Origin: Gammaproteobacteria bacterium
GTDB taxonomy: Bacteria > Pseudomonadota > Gammaproteobacteria > Enterobacterales > Alteromonadaceae
Direction of reading: 5' to 3'
DNA: 52,248 nt
Assembly: GCA_018826295.1 (NCBI GenBank)
Contig: JAHJZX010000063.1
Location: 1 to 52,248 of the forward strand
Shown here: positions 41,607-50,235 of the stretch, piece after piece
Numbering within the stretch: the first letter of the stretch is position 1
Layout: each line of letters opens with the position of its first letter
Position numbers and translations under genes: made by a program
The notes under the pieces: generated by a model
Databases searched by the model: none
What the model saw: the letters and a program-made list of their open reading frames with translations, nothing else
What the model was told of the DNA's origin: nothing

Positions 41607-43244
41607 ATGGAATCACAACGTAGTTTATTAGTTATAGGTCTGGCACTGGTCAGTTTTTTACTCTGGCAGCAGTGGAATATCGACACCGCGCCTAAGCCTG
41701 TCGCAGCGGTAACTCAGCAAAGCAACAACAGTGCTGGCGGCTCTGCCGACTTACAATTAACCACTGCAGATGCCGAGCAACCCGCTACTGCCGTAGCAGC
41801 TGCGGCACGCACCGTAACGGTTAGTACTGATGTACTGCAATTAAGCATTGATAGCCGTGGCGGCGATATCGTTGATTTGCAACTACCGGCCTTCGAGTTA
41901 AACAAAGGTGAAGGCGATGCTTACCCGTTAATGCGCCGTCTGAATGGGTTCGAGTATGTGGCGCAAAGTGGCCTGATTGGTCGTGATGGCCCGGACGACA
42001 GCCGTAATGCGCGGCCGGTATATAGCGCAGCGCAAAACAGCTATCAGCTGGCGGCTGGCGCAACCGAGTTAGTCGTCCCTTTAACCTTTACTCATAACGG
42101 TCTGCAGATAGAAAAACGCTTTACTTTTACCGCTGGCCAATATGATGTCCGGGTAGAATATTTTATCCAGAACCAAAGCGACGAAGTTAAAACCGTCCAG
42201 CCATATCAGCACCTGGTGCAAAGTATTGATAATGGCGAAAGCGCCAGCATGATGATGCCGATTTACCGTGGTGCGGCCTTTGGTACCACTTCTGAGCGTT
42301 ACAACAAGTATGCATTTGATGATATGGCAGAAAAAAACCTGCTGGAAGCCACCAACGGCGGCTGGGTTGCCATGCTGGAACATTATTTCGTTGCGGCCTG
42401 GATCCCGGATCAGCAAGCCGACAACCAGTTATACAGTATGGTACGTAACGGCCAGGGCGTAATCGGTGCTAAAGGCCCTGCGGTTAATATTGAACCGGGC
42501 AGTTCTGTAACCTTAAGCAGTTCTTTTTATGCCGGTCCTAAATCACAAGACAACCTGGCAAAACTGGCTAATGGTTTAGACTTAACGGTAGATTACGGTT
42601 TCCTGTGGTTTATCTCACAACCTTTATTCTGGTTACTCACACTTATCCAGGGTTTTGTAGTGAACTGGGGTGTGGCCATTATCTGTATCACGCTGATCGT
42701 GAAAGGCGCTATGTATCCGTTGACTAAAGTACAGTACGAGTCAATGGCCAAGATGCGTAACTTAAAGCCAAAAATTGACGAGCTACAGGCACGCTACAAA
42801 GACGACCGGCAGAAAATGGGCCCGGCGATGATGGAACTGTATCGCAAAGAGAAAGTGAACCCTATGGGTGGCTGCTTACCGATGCTGATCCAGATGCCTA
42901 TCTTCCTGGCGCTGTACTGGGTATTTGTTGAAAGCGTTGAATTACGTCACGCGCCCTTTATGTTGTGGATTAACGACCTGTCAGCGCAAGACCCGTACTA
43001 TGTATTGCCGGTACTGTTTGGTTTAAGCATGTTTTTAATGCAAAAGCTGACGCCAATGCAGGTTACCGACCCTATGCAGCAGAAGATCATGATGTGGATG
43101 CCAGTGGCGTTCTCAGTATTCTTCCTCTGGTTCCCAAGCGGTCTGGTACTGTACTGGTTTGTTAGTAACCTGATTTCACTGGCGCAGATGTTATACATCT
43201 ACAAAGGTATGGAAAAGAAAGGCTTACATACAAAGAAAGCTTGA
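41607..43244 (+). CDS. yidC: membrane protein insertase YidC
   Basis: Inserts inner-membrane proteins, alone or with SecYEG. It is 545 residues, the Gram-negative form. The uncleaved N-terminal helix is SLLVIGLALVSFLLWQQW (about 5-22), followed by a low-complexity Ala/Thr linker, the large periplasmic beta-supersandwich domain (about 60-335) and the conserved five-helix core (about 350-540) with YPLTKVQYESMAKMRNLKPK and NPMGGCLPMLIQMPIFLALY. The C terminus is basic, for ribosome contact. A palindromic element and a terminator follow. Confidence 0.98.
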   Translation: MESQRSLLVIGLALVSFLLWQQWNIDTAPKPVAAVTQQSNNSAGGSADLQLTTADAEQPATAVAAAARTVTVSTDVLQLSIDSRGGDIVDLQLPAFELNKGEGDAYPLMRRLNGFEYVAQSGLIGRDGPDDSRNARPVYSAAQNSYQLAAGATELVVPLTFTHNGLQIEKRFTFTAGQYDVRVEYFIQNQSDEVKTVQPYQHLVQSIDNGESASMMMPIYRGAAFGTTSERYNKYAFDDMAEKNLLEATNGGWVAMLEHYFVAAWIPDQQADNQLYSMVRNGQGVIGAKGPAVNIEPGSSVTLSSSFYAGPKSQDNLAKLANGLDLTVDYGFLWFISQPLFWLLTLIQGFVVNWGVAIICITLIVKGAMYPLTKVQYESMAKMRNLKPKIDELQARYKDDRQKMGPAMMELYRKEKVNPMGGCLPMLIQMPIFLALYWVFVESVELRHAPFMLWINDLSAQDPYYVLPVLFGLSMFLMQKLTPMQVTDPMQQKIMMWMPVAFSVFFLWFPSGLVLYWFVSNLISLAQMLYIYKGMEKKGLHTKKA

Positions 43245-43262
43245 TTGGAAAACAATAAGGTG

Positions 43263-43364
43263 TGAACCGGGTGTTCCTGCGCAGCAGCGGCAGGGACGCC
43301 GCGCAGGCTGAGACAGCACAGGGATGTGCTGTCGAGGGCGGCGAAACAGGAATTTCCCGGTTCA
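43263..43364 (+). repeat. 102-bp nested palindromic element between yidC and mnmE
   Basis: The outer arms TGAACCGGG (43263-43271) and CCCGGTTCA (43356-43364) are exact complements, backed by TTCCTG (43274-43279) with CAGGAA (43347-43352). Inside are two hairpins, each with a six-base loop: GCGGC-AGGGAC-GCCGC (43287-43302) and GACAGCAC-AGGGAT-GTGCTGTC (43312-43333). Either a dispersed palindromic repeat or a structured RNA in the yidC 3' region. The second hairpin resembles a CsrA/RsmA binding hairpin. Confidence 0.75.
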
Positions 43365-43383
43365 TACTTTGAACAATACTAAT

Positions 43384-43413
43384 AGCCTGTCGCATAACGC
43401 TGACAGGCTTTTT
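43384..43413 (+). terminator. rho-independent terminator between yidC and mnmE
   Basis: AGCCTGTC (43384-43391) pairs with GACAGGCT (43402-43409) around a 10-base loop, followed by TTTT. It ends 17 bases before the mnmE start, so mnmE needs read-through or a promoter in the 186-bp gap; none is obvious. Confidence 0.8.
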
Positions 43414-43430
43414 CTATTAAGAGGTAACAC

Positions 43431-44795
43431 ATGTTTACTACTGACACTATCGCCGCTTTAGCCACCGCCCCCGGCCGCGCCGGTGTTGGTATTATCCGCA
43501 TTTCCGGCCCCGACACCAAAGCGGTGGCGCAAGCCATACTGCACAAGCTGCCTAAACCACGCTACGCTGAGTACTTACCGTTTTTTGATAGTCAGGCTAA
43601 GGTGCTGGATCAGGGTATCGCCCTGCTGTTCCCTGGCCCGAATTCGTTTACCGGCGAAGACGTGCTGGAACTGCAAGGTCATGGCGGCCCGGTGTTGCTG
43701 GATATGCTGTTAAAGCAGGTGCTGGCACTGCCTAATGTCCGTATTGCCCGGCCGGGCGAGTTTTCCGAACGCGCGTTTTTAAATGACAAACTCGATTTAG
43801 CCCAGGCCGAAGCCATTGCCGACTTAATTGACGCCAGCAGCGAACAGGCCGCACGCAGTGCGATGCAGTCATTACAGGGCGAATTTTCTAACCGTATTCA
43901 CCAGCTGGTCGAAAAAGTTATTCACCTGCGTATGTATGTCGAAGCGGCCATAGACTTCCCGGATGAAGAAATCGACTTTTTATCCGATGGTAAAGTCGCC
44001 GCCGATTTAGCCGAAATTATCGAGTATCTCGCGACAGTGAAAAAACAAGCCACTCAGGGCAGCATTTTGCGCGAAGGTATGAAGGTCGTCATCGCCGGCC
44101 GGCCTAACGCCGGTAAATCAAGCTTGTTAAATGCCCTTGCAGGCCGTGAAGCGGCTATTGTTACCGAAATAGCCGGCACCACCCGCGACGTACTGCGCGA
44201 GCATATTCATATCGACGGCATGCCGCTGCATATTATCGATACCGCCGGTTTACGTGACGCTACCGATCAGGTTGAGCAAATAGGTATTGAACGGGCCTGG
44301 AAAGAAATAGCCCAAGCCGACCGGGTACTGTTTATGGTCGACGGCACCACGACTAACGCTACCGACCCACACGATATCTGGCCGGACTTTATCGATCGCC
44401 TGCCTGAAGGCTTAGGCGTAACCGTGATCCGCAATAAAGCTGATATTACCGGCGAGCCAATGAAGGCTGATCTGACAGCTAAAGCACCGGTTTATCGTTT
44501 ATCAGCCAAAACCGGCGATGGTATCGACGCACTGCGCGAGCATTTAAAACAATGTATCGGCTTTGATGCCAGTACCGAGGGCAGCTTCCTCGCCCGCCGC
44601 CGCCATTTAGACGCACTGGACCGCGCCGCCGAACACCTAAGCATCGGCCAGGAGCAACTGCACAGCTTTATCGCCGGCGAAATACTGGCCGAAGAGCTAC
44701 GGCTAACCCAGCAGCACTTAAACGAAATTACCGGTGAATTTAGCTCGGATGATTTACTCGGTAAGATTTTCAGCTCGTTTTGTATCGGTAAGTAA
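43431..44795 (+). CDS. mnmE: tRNA uridine-5-carboxymethylaminomethyl GTPase
   Basis: With MnmG it adds the (carboxymethyl)aminomethyl group to U34 of several tRNAs. It is 454 residues. The N-terminal folate-binding domain begins [20 protein letters not shown]. The GTPase is inserted in the helical domain, with G1 GRPNAGKSS (223-231), G2 GTTRDV, G3 DTAGLR (270-275) and G4 NKAD. The C terminus is the invariant CIGK, whose cysteine is essential. AGAGGT precedes the ATG, and it ends immediately against the convergent MFS gene. Confidence 0.98.
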   Translation: MFTTDTIAALATAPGRAGVGIIRISGPDTKAVAQAILHKLPKPRYAEYLPFFDSQAKVLDQGIALLFPGPNSFTGEDVLELQGHGGPVLLDMLLKQVLALPNVRIARPGEFSERAFLNDKLDLAQAEAIADLIDASSEQAARSAMQSLQGEFSNRIHQLVEKVIHLRMYVEAAIDFPDEEIDFLSDGKVAADLAEIIEYLATVKKQATQGSILREGMKVVIAGRPNAGKSSLLNALAGREAAIVTEIAGTTRDVLREHIHIDGMPLHIIDTAGLRDATDQVEQIGIERAWKEIAQADRVLFMVDGTTTNATDPHDIWPDFIDRLPEGLGVTVIRNKADITGEPMKADLTAKAPVYRLSAKTGDGIDALREHLKQCIGFDASTEGSFLARRRHLDALDRAAEHLSIGQEQLHSFIAGEILAEELRLTQQHLNEITGEFSSDDLLGKIFSSFCIGK

Positions 44796-45983
44796 CTACT
44801 TTACCGCATCCAGCTGTGCAGCAGTGTTGTCTGTCAGAATCAACATAGCTATCAGCAGCGCACCTAACGCAACAAAACCGGCGGCCAGATACAGTCCGAT
44901 AGCATAATGGCCGCTGGTTTCGGCCAGATAGCCGGTTAACGCCGGTGCCAGCACCTGGGCACTGCCGTAAGCCAGCGTCATCTTACCCATTAATTTCGCC
45001 GGCTTACTTGGGTATAAGCGCCCTGCCATGGTAAGCACCAAACTGACTACGCCGACAAAGGTCGCGCCAAACAGGGCTGCGCTTAGCAACACTGCAGTTA
45101 ACGAGCTAAACCACAGTGGCAGTAAAATGGCCACACTTTGCGCCAACAACGCCAGCATAATGGCTTTCAGATAACCTGTTTTGCGGGCGATTAAATCCCA
45201 TAGCATTACCGCCGGCGCTGCAGCTAACCCCAGTATGATAAAACTACTGTTACCGCTACCAGTTAAACCTGGCATGCGCTCAACAATGGTAACAATAAAG
45301 GTCGCACTGATCACATAGCCGTAACCGGCACAAAAATAGCTGGCCAGCATCAGGCGAATAAAGCGTTTGGCCGGAGGCGTATCAGCAGCGCTATTGTGTG
45401 TCGACAGCGCAACGGCTGCCGGCCGCGGCAACCAGCGCCAGGCCGGAATCGCTAATAACAGGCCAAACAAGGCAAAGTATTGCCACTGCGCACGCCAATC
45501 CAGCTGCAGTGTTAACATCAGCTCGACTAACAGCGCCGATAACGCTATACCAAAACCCAGCCCGGCGAAATGGATACCCAGCTCCGCCCGCTGTTTGTGG
45601 CTTAAAAGCCAGTGCATGATCAACCCGGAGGCAATCAGCATAGAGCCGGCACTGCTTAAGCCCGCAATAAAGCGCCATAGCGACCACAGCCAGACGTTTT
45701 CGGTTAGCGCCATACCTAGGGTGCTTAGCACCGCTAACATCAAGCCCAGCCGATACAGGCTGTCTTTTAATTGCAGGTTGCTCAGGCTGGCGGCCAGCAA
45801 AGCGCCGGCCATATATCCCAGGTAATTCACCGCTGCCAGATAACCACCGCTGGCGTCATCCAGCACGCTTTGTTGCTGCATTAACGGCAACAGCGGTGTG
45901 TAAGCAAAACGCGCTACACCTAAACAAAGTAGCTGGCTGAAAAATCCAGCCAGTAGCACATAATACCGCTGCGGTATGCTCAT
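44796..45983 (-). CDS. YbfB/YjiJ family MFS transporter
   Basis: A 395-residue inner-membrane protein with about twelve hydrophobic segments. The opening QLLCLGVARFAYTPLLPLM resembles the YbfB/YjiJ family of the major facilitator superfamily, which has R-F-x-Y-T/S-x-L-L-P in helix 1. Substrate unknown; the family is often annotated as sugar or drug efflux without proof. Its stop lies directly against that of mnmE. A terminator follows the next gene upstream, so it is probably transcribed alone. Confidence 0.85.
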   Translation of the reverse strand: MSIPQRYYVLLAGFFSQLLCLGVARFAYTPLLPLMQQQSVLDDASGGYLAAVNYLGYMAGALLAASLSNLQLKDSLYRLGLMLAVLSTLGMALTENVWLWSLWRFIAGLSSAGSMLIASGLIMHWLLSHKQRAELGIHFAGLGFGIALSALLVELMLTLQLDWRAQWQYFALFGLLLAIPAWRWLPRPAAVALSTHNSAADTPPAKRFIRLMLASYFCAGYGYVISATFIVTIVERMPGLTGSGNSSFIILGLAAAPAVMLWDLIARKTGYLKAIMLALLAQSVAILLPLWFSSLTAVLLSAALFGATFVGVVSLVLTMAGRLYPSKPAKLMGKMTLAYGSAQVLAPALTGYLAETSGHYAIGLYLAAGFVALGALLIAMLILTDNTAAQLDAVK

Positions 45984-46030
45984 CTGTTTAGCGCATCCCT
46001 GAAATAAAAAACCAGCTTAATATAACTAAA

Positions 46031-46051
46031 AAGGCCGTGATATACGGCCTT
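46031..46051 (-). terminator. terminator after the PEBP-like gene
   Basis: AAGGCCGT (46031-46038) pairs with ACGGCCTT (46044-46051) around a five-base loop. On the minus strand the stem runs into TTTTTAG, a good U tract. It stops transcription of the PEBP-like gene ahead of the MFS gene. Confidence 0.82.
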
Positions 46052-46075
46052 AGTCTGATGTCCCTTTTTTAACGC

Positions 46076-46567
46076 TTAACGGGCATAAGTGGCGGTTAGT
46101 GTAGCTTTACCAAGCGCCATGGCATTAAGCATAAAACCCACCACAGCAGCGCTGGCGCCATCGGCAGCGGGCAGAGCCTCTTCCGGTAAGGCCCAAACGG
46201 TAAACTGATAACGGTGCATACCATGCCCCTCTGGCGGGCAGGCGCCGCCAAAGTCTTTGCTGCCGTAGTCATTGTTAAAGCTCCGGCAACCCGGTGGCAA
46301 GCTGCCTTTACCGGCACCGCGGGCTAAACCGCTGGCCGCTAACGGAATATCGGTGACCAGCCAGTGCCAGAAACCAGAGCAAGTTGGCGCGTCCGGATCA
46401 AATACGGTAACGGCAAAGCTTTTCGTTCCCGCCGGAGCATTGGCCCAATTTAGCTCAGGCGACACATTTTTGCCGCTGCAACCAAAACCATCAAACTCGT
46501 GATCTTTGGCCATAAAATGGCCTTCTTTAATATCCGGGCTGCTAAGGGTGAAAACCTGTTTTGTCAT
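46076..46567 (-). CDS. YbhB/YbcL family PEBP-like protein
   Basis: A 163-residue protein of the phosphatidylethanolamine-binding (Raf kinase inhibitor-like) family, cytosolic, with no signal peptide. Family blocks are VFDPDAPTCSGFWHWLVTDI (the D-P-D-A-P and H-W ligand-pocket motifs), NDYGSKDFGGACPPEGHGMH and RYQFTVWAL. A GGAGGT site lies 6 bases before the ATG. Bacterial members have no settled role. It is 24 bases from trxC in the same direction and may share its message. Confidence 0.93.
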   Translation of the reverse strand: MTKQVFTLSSPDIKEGHFMAKDHEFDGFGCSGKNVSPELNWANAPAGTKSFAVTVFDPDAPTCSGFWHWLVTDIPLAASGLARGAGKGSLPPGCRSFNNDYGSKDFGGACPPEGHGMHRYQFTVWALPEEALPAADGASAAVVGFMLNAMALGKATLTATYAR

Positions 46568-46591
46568 AATACCTCCAGCGTGAGTGAATGC

Positions 46592-47014
46592 TTACTTATT
46601 TTGCGATAACCATTGATAAAAAGCTTGCTTGGGAAAGGCACCGGCTTGCTGCGCCACGACCTTACCCTGCTTAAAAATCATTAAGGTTGGGATAGAGCGG
46701 ATATTAAACTGCGCCGCCAACTGTTGCTGTTGCTCTGTATTTATTTTACCAAAGCGGAAATGCGGCTCCAGCTCACTGGCCGCCTGGCTGAAAACCGGCG
46801 CAAAACTCTGACACGGACCACACCAACTGGCCCAAAAATCCACCACCAACGGTAACTCTGCTTTTTGCGCATGGGCGGCAAAATTAGCCGTAGTTAGTTC
46901 CAGTGGCTTGCCCTGAAACAGCGTTTGCTTACACTTACCACAACGGCCATCCTGCGCGACTTTATCAGCGGGTAGACGGTTTAATCCATTACAAGCTGGA
47001 CAGGCAACTATCAT
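46592..47014 (-). CDS. trxC: thioredoxin 2 (zinc-containing)
   Basis: A cytosolic disulfide reductase, OxyR-regulated in E. coli. It is 140 residues from ATG 47014. The TrxC-type N-terminal zinc ribbon is CPACNGLNRLP...CGKCKQ (two CxxC), followed by the thioredoxin fold with the active site WASWCGPCQSF and the cis-proline region IRSIPTLMIF. ATG 47014 has GGAG 8 bases upstream; longer in-frame ATGs at 47029 and 47041 lack that support. Confidence 0.95.
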   Translation of the reverse strand: MIVACPACNGLNRLPADKVAQDGRCGKCKQTLFQGKPLELTTANFAAHAQKAELPLVVDFWASWCGPCQSFAPVFSQAASELEPHFRFGKINTEQQQQLAAQFNIRSIPTLMIFKQGKVVAQQAGAFPKQAFYQWLSQNK

Positions 47015-47095
47015 ATTGGGCTCCGGCATTTTTGCTATCATCTGTACGCTACTTTCTGCTATATAGCGCCTGATGAGCCGGAATTAAAGGCTGTG

Positions 47096-47584
47096 CTAAA
47101 AACTCAGTTGCTGCCAGCCGGTTTTACTGTCAAATCTTAAGCTTTTTACCTCGCCACGGCCTTCAATGTTGACAGTGTTAACTTGCGCCGGCCACAAGGC
47201 CTGTAAAGCCTGATGCTGAATACGCAAACCCTGTAGCTCAGCAGGTATCGCTGCCTCCTGATACACCCAGAAAAACCGGCCTTCCAGTTGGCCACCAACC
47301 AACGTCAGGTTGATGGCATCACCGCTAAGTGTGGTTAATGCAAAATGCTCGCTAACATAGCGGCTGAAGGTTTGTTGGGTTTGCTCACTGTTGAGTAAAT
47401 CAGCGCTTTTATCAAACAGTTGCTTTACGCCGTGCTCGGCATCGTGCACATAAAAACGGTGCATCACTTCAATATTGCCACTGCGATCGTTAAACACCAG
47501 CTTTGTCAGCGCGGCTTTCATTTCATGCGCCGCTAACGAGCCGCTATAGGCGGTCAGTACCAGCAACAATGCCAACATCCGCAT
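47096..47584 (-). CDS. exported DUF6702-like protein
   Basis: A 162-residue protein with a signal peptide (MLALLLVLTAYSGSLAAH) and a mature part with HEMKAALTKLVFNDRSGNIE and MHRFYVHDAEH, as in the DUF6702 family of small exported proteins found beside M1 peptidases. No catalytic motif is visible. Its ATG shares one base with the M1 peptidase stop (TGATG), so the two are coupled and probably work together outside the cytoplasm. Confidence 0.8.
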   Translation of the reverse strand: MRMLALLLVLTAYSGSLAAHEMKAALTKLVFNDRSGNIEVMHRFYVHDAEHGVKQLFDKSADLLNSEQTQQTFSRYVSEHFALTTLSGDAINLTLVGGQLEGRFFWVYQEAAIPAELQGLRIQHQALQALWPAQVNTVNIEGRGEVKSLRFDSKTGWQQLSF

Positions 47585-50079
47585 CAGTTATTGTCCTTGT
47601 TATTGTCATCCAGCTTTTTCGCCGGATCTTTTAGCTTGGTTTTACTGTCCTGCATAATATCGCGGCTGACTTTGGCTTTGCTCTTATCCGCTTTGTATGC
47701 CTCGATACGGGACGGGATAATACGACGCGGATAAAAGTTATTTTCAATATCGACATCAGCGGTTTCCCACTTCGGATCCACCACCACATCCTGCAGTACT
47801 TTATCTTTGGCGGTAACAATCAGCTTATTTACCGCTTTCGGGCTGCGGCGCCAGATCTCGGCCGGAATATATTGCTGCTCACTGCTGCCATCGGTGTAAT
47901 TAAGCTGCAACAAAATTGGCATTACCAGGCCGCCTTTGTTACTAAACTGGAGTACATAATAGTTTTTATCTTCGGCCACCGCGCGCTCAAAAGCGCTGCG
48001 TTCCCACGGCTCTAACTCATGCAAAAACTTGTTATAAGCATTGCGCTCTTTATTGGTTACGGTAAAGCGGTCGTTTTCATCGTAAAAATCACGCACATCC
48101 GGATTTTTATCTATCCACAACACCTTACCTTCAGCTTTGTTACGCTCAACAAACAGCGGCATCGGCTTGTCCTGCTCTTGCTGGCGCTGACGCTGAAAAT
48201 CAATGTCCGGGTTCTTGGTGTCTAAGCGCAGCTGAAACACTTTATCCAGCGAGATATCAACATGATCGGTGCTGTAAAACCAGCCACGCCAAAACCAGTC
48301 TAAGTCAACGCCACTGGCCTCTTCCATAGTGCGGAAAAAGTCGGCTGGTGTCGGGCGTTTGAATTTCCAGCGCGTGGCATATTCTTTAAAGGCAAAATCA
48401 AACAACTCACGGCCTAAAATCACTTCGCGCAAAATATTCAGCGCCGCCGCCGGTTTGGTATAAGCATTAGGGCCTAGCCTTAACACACTGTCTGACTGTG
48501 TCATTATCGGCACCTGCACGTCAGATTTCATATAGTCGACAATGTCGCGTGGTTCAACGCCCCACGGAATGGTTGGGTCCCACTCGCGGCCTGCCACGCC
48601 ATCTAAAAAGCTGTTTAAGCCTTCATCCATCCAGGTCCATTGCCGTTCGTCAGAATTAACCACCATCGGGAAATAAATATGGCCAACTTCATGAATTACC
48701 ACGCCGATCAAAAAGCGCTTTTCTGCCTGTGAATAGGTACGGCTGCCATCGTCCTGTAATTTGGTGCGAGGGCCGTTAAAGGTGATCATCGGATATTCCA
48801 TACCGCCAACCGGGCCATTGACCGACTGCGCCACCGGATACGGATAATCAAATGAGAAGCGTGAATAAACCTCCATGGTATGTACTATGGCTTCGGTGGA
48901 ATATTTCTGCCATAAATCACCGCCTTCTTTCGGGTAAAACGACATTGCCATTACAAATGGCTGCTCAGTGCCGCCCTGCTGGTAGCCTTTGGCATCCCAA
49001 ATAAACTTACGCGACGAGGCCCAGGCAAAATCACGCACATTTTTTGCTTTAAAATGCCAGGTTTTGCTGCTGTCAGTGTCTTCTTTCTCGTTTTCTAATG
49101 CTTCAGCTTCGGTAACAATAAACACCGGACGCTTGGCCGTTTTAGCTTGCTCAAGCCGCGCTAACTGCTGTTTGCTTAATACTTTACTGCTGTTTTGCAG
49201 CTCACCGGTCGACGAGACAATATGGTCGCCTGGTACGGTTAACTTGACGTCATAATCACCAAACTCCAGCGTAAACTCACCCCGGCCTAAAAATTCTTTA
49301 TTGGTCCAGGCTTCGTAGTCGGTATAGGCCACTAAACGCGGAAACCACTGTGCTAACAAGAAAATATCATTGCCGCCTTCGCGGGCATCTTTCGGGAAAT
49401 GTTCATAGCCAGAGCGGGCTGATACCGCATCTTCTTCGACGATGTTAAATGCAAAATCCAGGCTGAAATCTGTAGCCTGGCCTGGCTTTAGCGGTTTATC
49501 TAAATCTATCCGCATTAAGGTGCCGACCAAGGTTACCGGCAATGCTTTACCACTGCTGCTTTTCACATTGCTGATAACAAAGCCCAGTTCGTTATCGGCC
49601 ATAAACTGCTGCCGGCGCAGCTCTTCCAGGCTTAAGCGGGCGGTAATATCACCATCACCCATAGAGGTAGCCGGGCCCCGACGGCCAATACCGCCAAAGT
49701 CGGTGCTCATCTCAGCCATAGAGTCATTTTTAAAGATGTTCTGATCCAGATGCAGCCACAGGTACTTCAACGTGTAAGGCGAGTTGTTTTTATAGTGAAT
49801 TTGCTGGTTGGTACTTAAACGGCGCTTAGCTTCATCAAGCTTTACGTCCATTTTGTAATTCACCTGTTGCTGCCAGTATTGCTGGCCCGGTTCACCAGCG
49901 GCGTTGCGATACACATTGGGGGTTGGCAGTACTTCATCTAATTGACGAAACTTATCTTCAAAGTCACCTTTGGTTTGACGAATGGCATCAGCGCCTGCAG
50001 CAGTGCTACAAAGTAGTGTCGCAACCAAACTGATAAGCGATAACCGGCGTGCGGCCAGGCGGGATATTACATCGGACAT
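47584..50079 (-). CDS. exported M1-family metallopeptidase
   Basis: An 831-residue zinc aminopeptidase-like protein exported through a signal peptide (LSLISLVATLLCSTAAGADA, about 13-32). The zinc site is HEVGH followed 18 residues later by the glutamate in WMDEG, the HExxH-x18-E pattern of M1. The exopeptidase motif GGMEYP lies about 50 residues before HExxH, a variant of the usual GxMEN. The C terminus is a charged Lys/Asp/Asn-rich tail. Peptide trimming in the periplasm is inferred. It is followed by the DUF6702-like gene with a one-base overlap. Confidence 0.93.
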   Translation of the reverse strand: MSDVISRLAARRLSLISLVATLLCSTAAGADAIRQTKGDFEDKFRQLDEVLPTPNVYRNAAGEPGQQYWQQQVNYKMDVKLDEAKRRLSTNQQIHYKNNSPYTLKYLWLHLDQNIFKNDSMAEMSTDFGGIGRRGPATSMGDGDITARLSLEELRRQQFMADNELGFVISNVKSSSGKALPVTLVGTLMRIDLDKPLKPGQATDFSLDFAFNIVEEDAVSARSGYEHFPKDAREGGNDIFLLAQWFPRLVAYTDYEAWTNKEFLGRGEFTLEFGDYDVKLTVPGDHIVSSTGELQNSSKVLSKQQLARLEQAKTAKRPVFIVTEAEALENEKEDTDSSKTWHFKAKNVRDFAWASSRKFIWDAKGYQQGGTEQPFVMAMSFYPKEGGDLWQKYSTEAIVHTMEVYSRFSFDYPYPVAQSVNGPVGGMEYPMITFNGPRTKLQDDGSRTYSQAEKRFLIGVVIHEVGHIYFPMVVNSDERQWTWMDEGLNSFLDGVAGREWDPTIPWGVEPRDIVDYMKSDVQVPIMTQSDSVLRLGPNAYTKPAAALNILREVILGRELFDFAFKEYATRWKFKRPTPADFFRTMEEASGVDLDWFWRGWFYSTDHVDISLDKVFQLRLDTKNPDIDFQRQRQQEQDKPMPLFVERNKAEGKVLWIDKNPDVRDFYDENDRFTVTNKERNAYNKFLHELEPWERSAFERAVAEDKNYYVLQFSNKGGLVMPILLQLNYTDGSSEQQYIPAEIWRRSPKAVNKLIVTAKDKVLQDVVVDPKWETADVDIENNFYPRRIIPSRIEAYKADKSKAKVSRDIMQDSKTKLKDPAKKLDDNNKDNN

Positions 50080-50194
50080 AAAAATGACTCTGTTATTAAT
50101 TTAACCCACTAAAGTTAGCCCTCTACAATAAAAAACTTCTGCAGTACAAACAAGCGCTGTTCAACACGTACAGTGGTTAATCTATCGCCAATAA

Positions 50195-50218
50195 AAAACC
50201 CTGCCGTGGCAGGGTTTT
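50195..50218 (-). terminator. rho-independent terminator after deaD
   Basis: AAAACCCTGC (50195-50204) and GCAGGGTTTT (50209-50218) form a perfect 10-bp stem with a four-base loop. On the minus strand TTTTTTAT follows. It separates the helicase gene from the M1 peptidase gene. Confidence 0.9.
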
Positions 50219-50235
50219 GTTAAACACTAACAGCT

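Noticed and set aside
43263..43364. Insertion sequence or MITE between yidC and mnmE
   Set aside because: No flanking target-site duplication or transposase-like frame was seen; the nested hairpins are described as a palindromic element instead.
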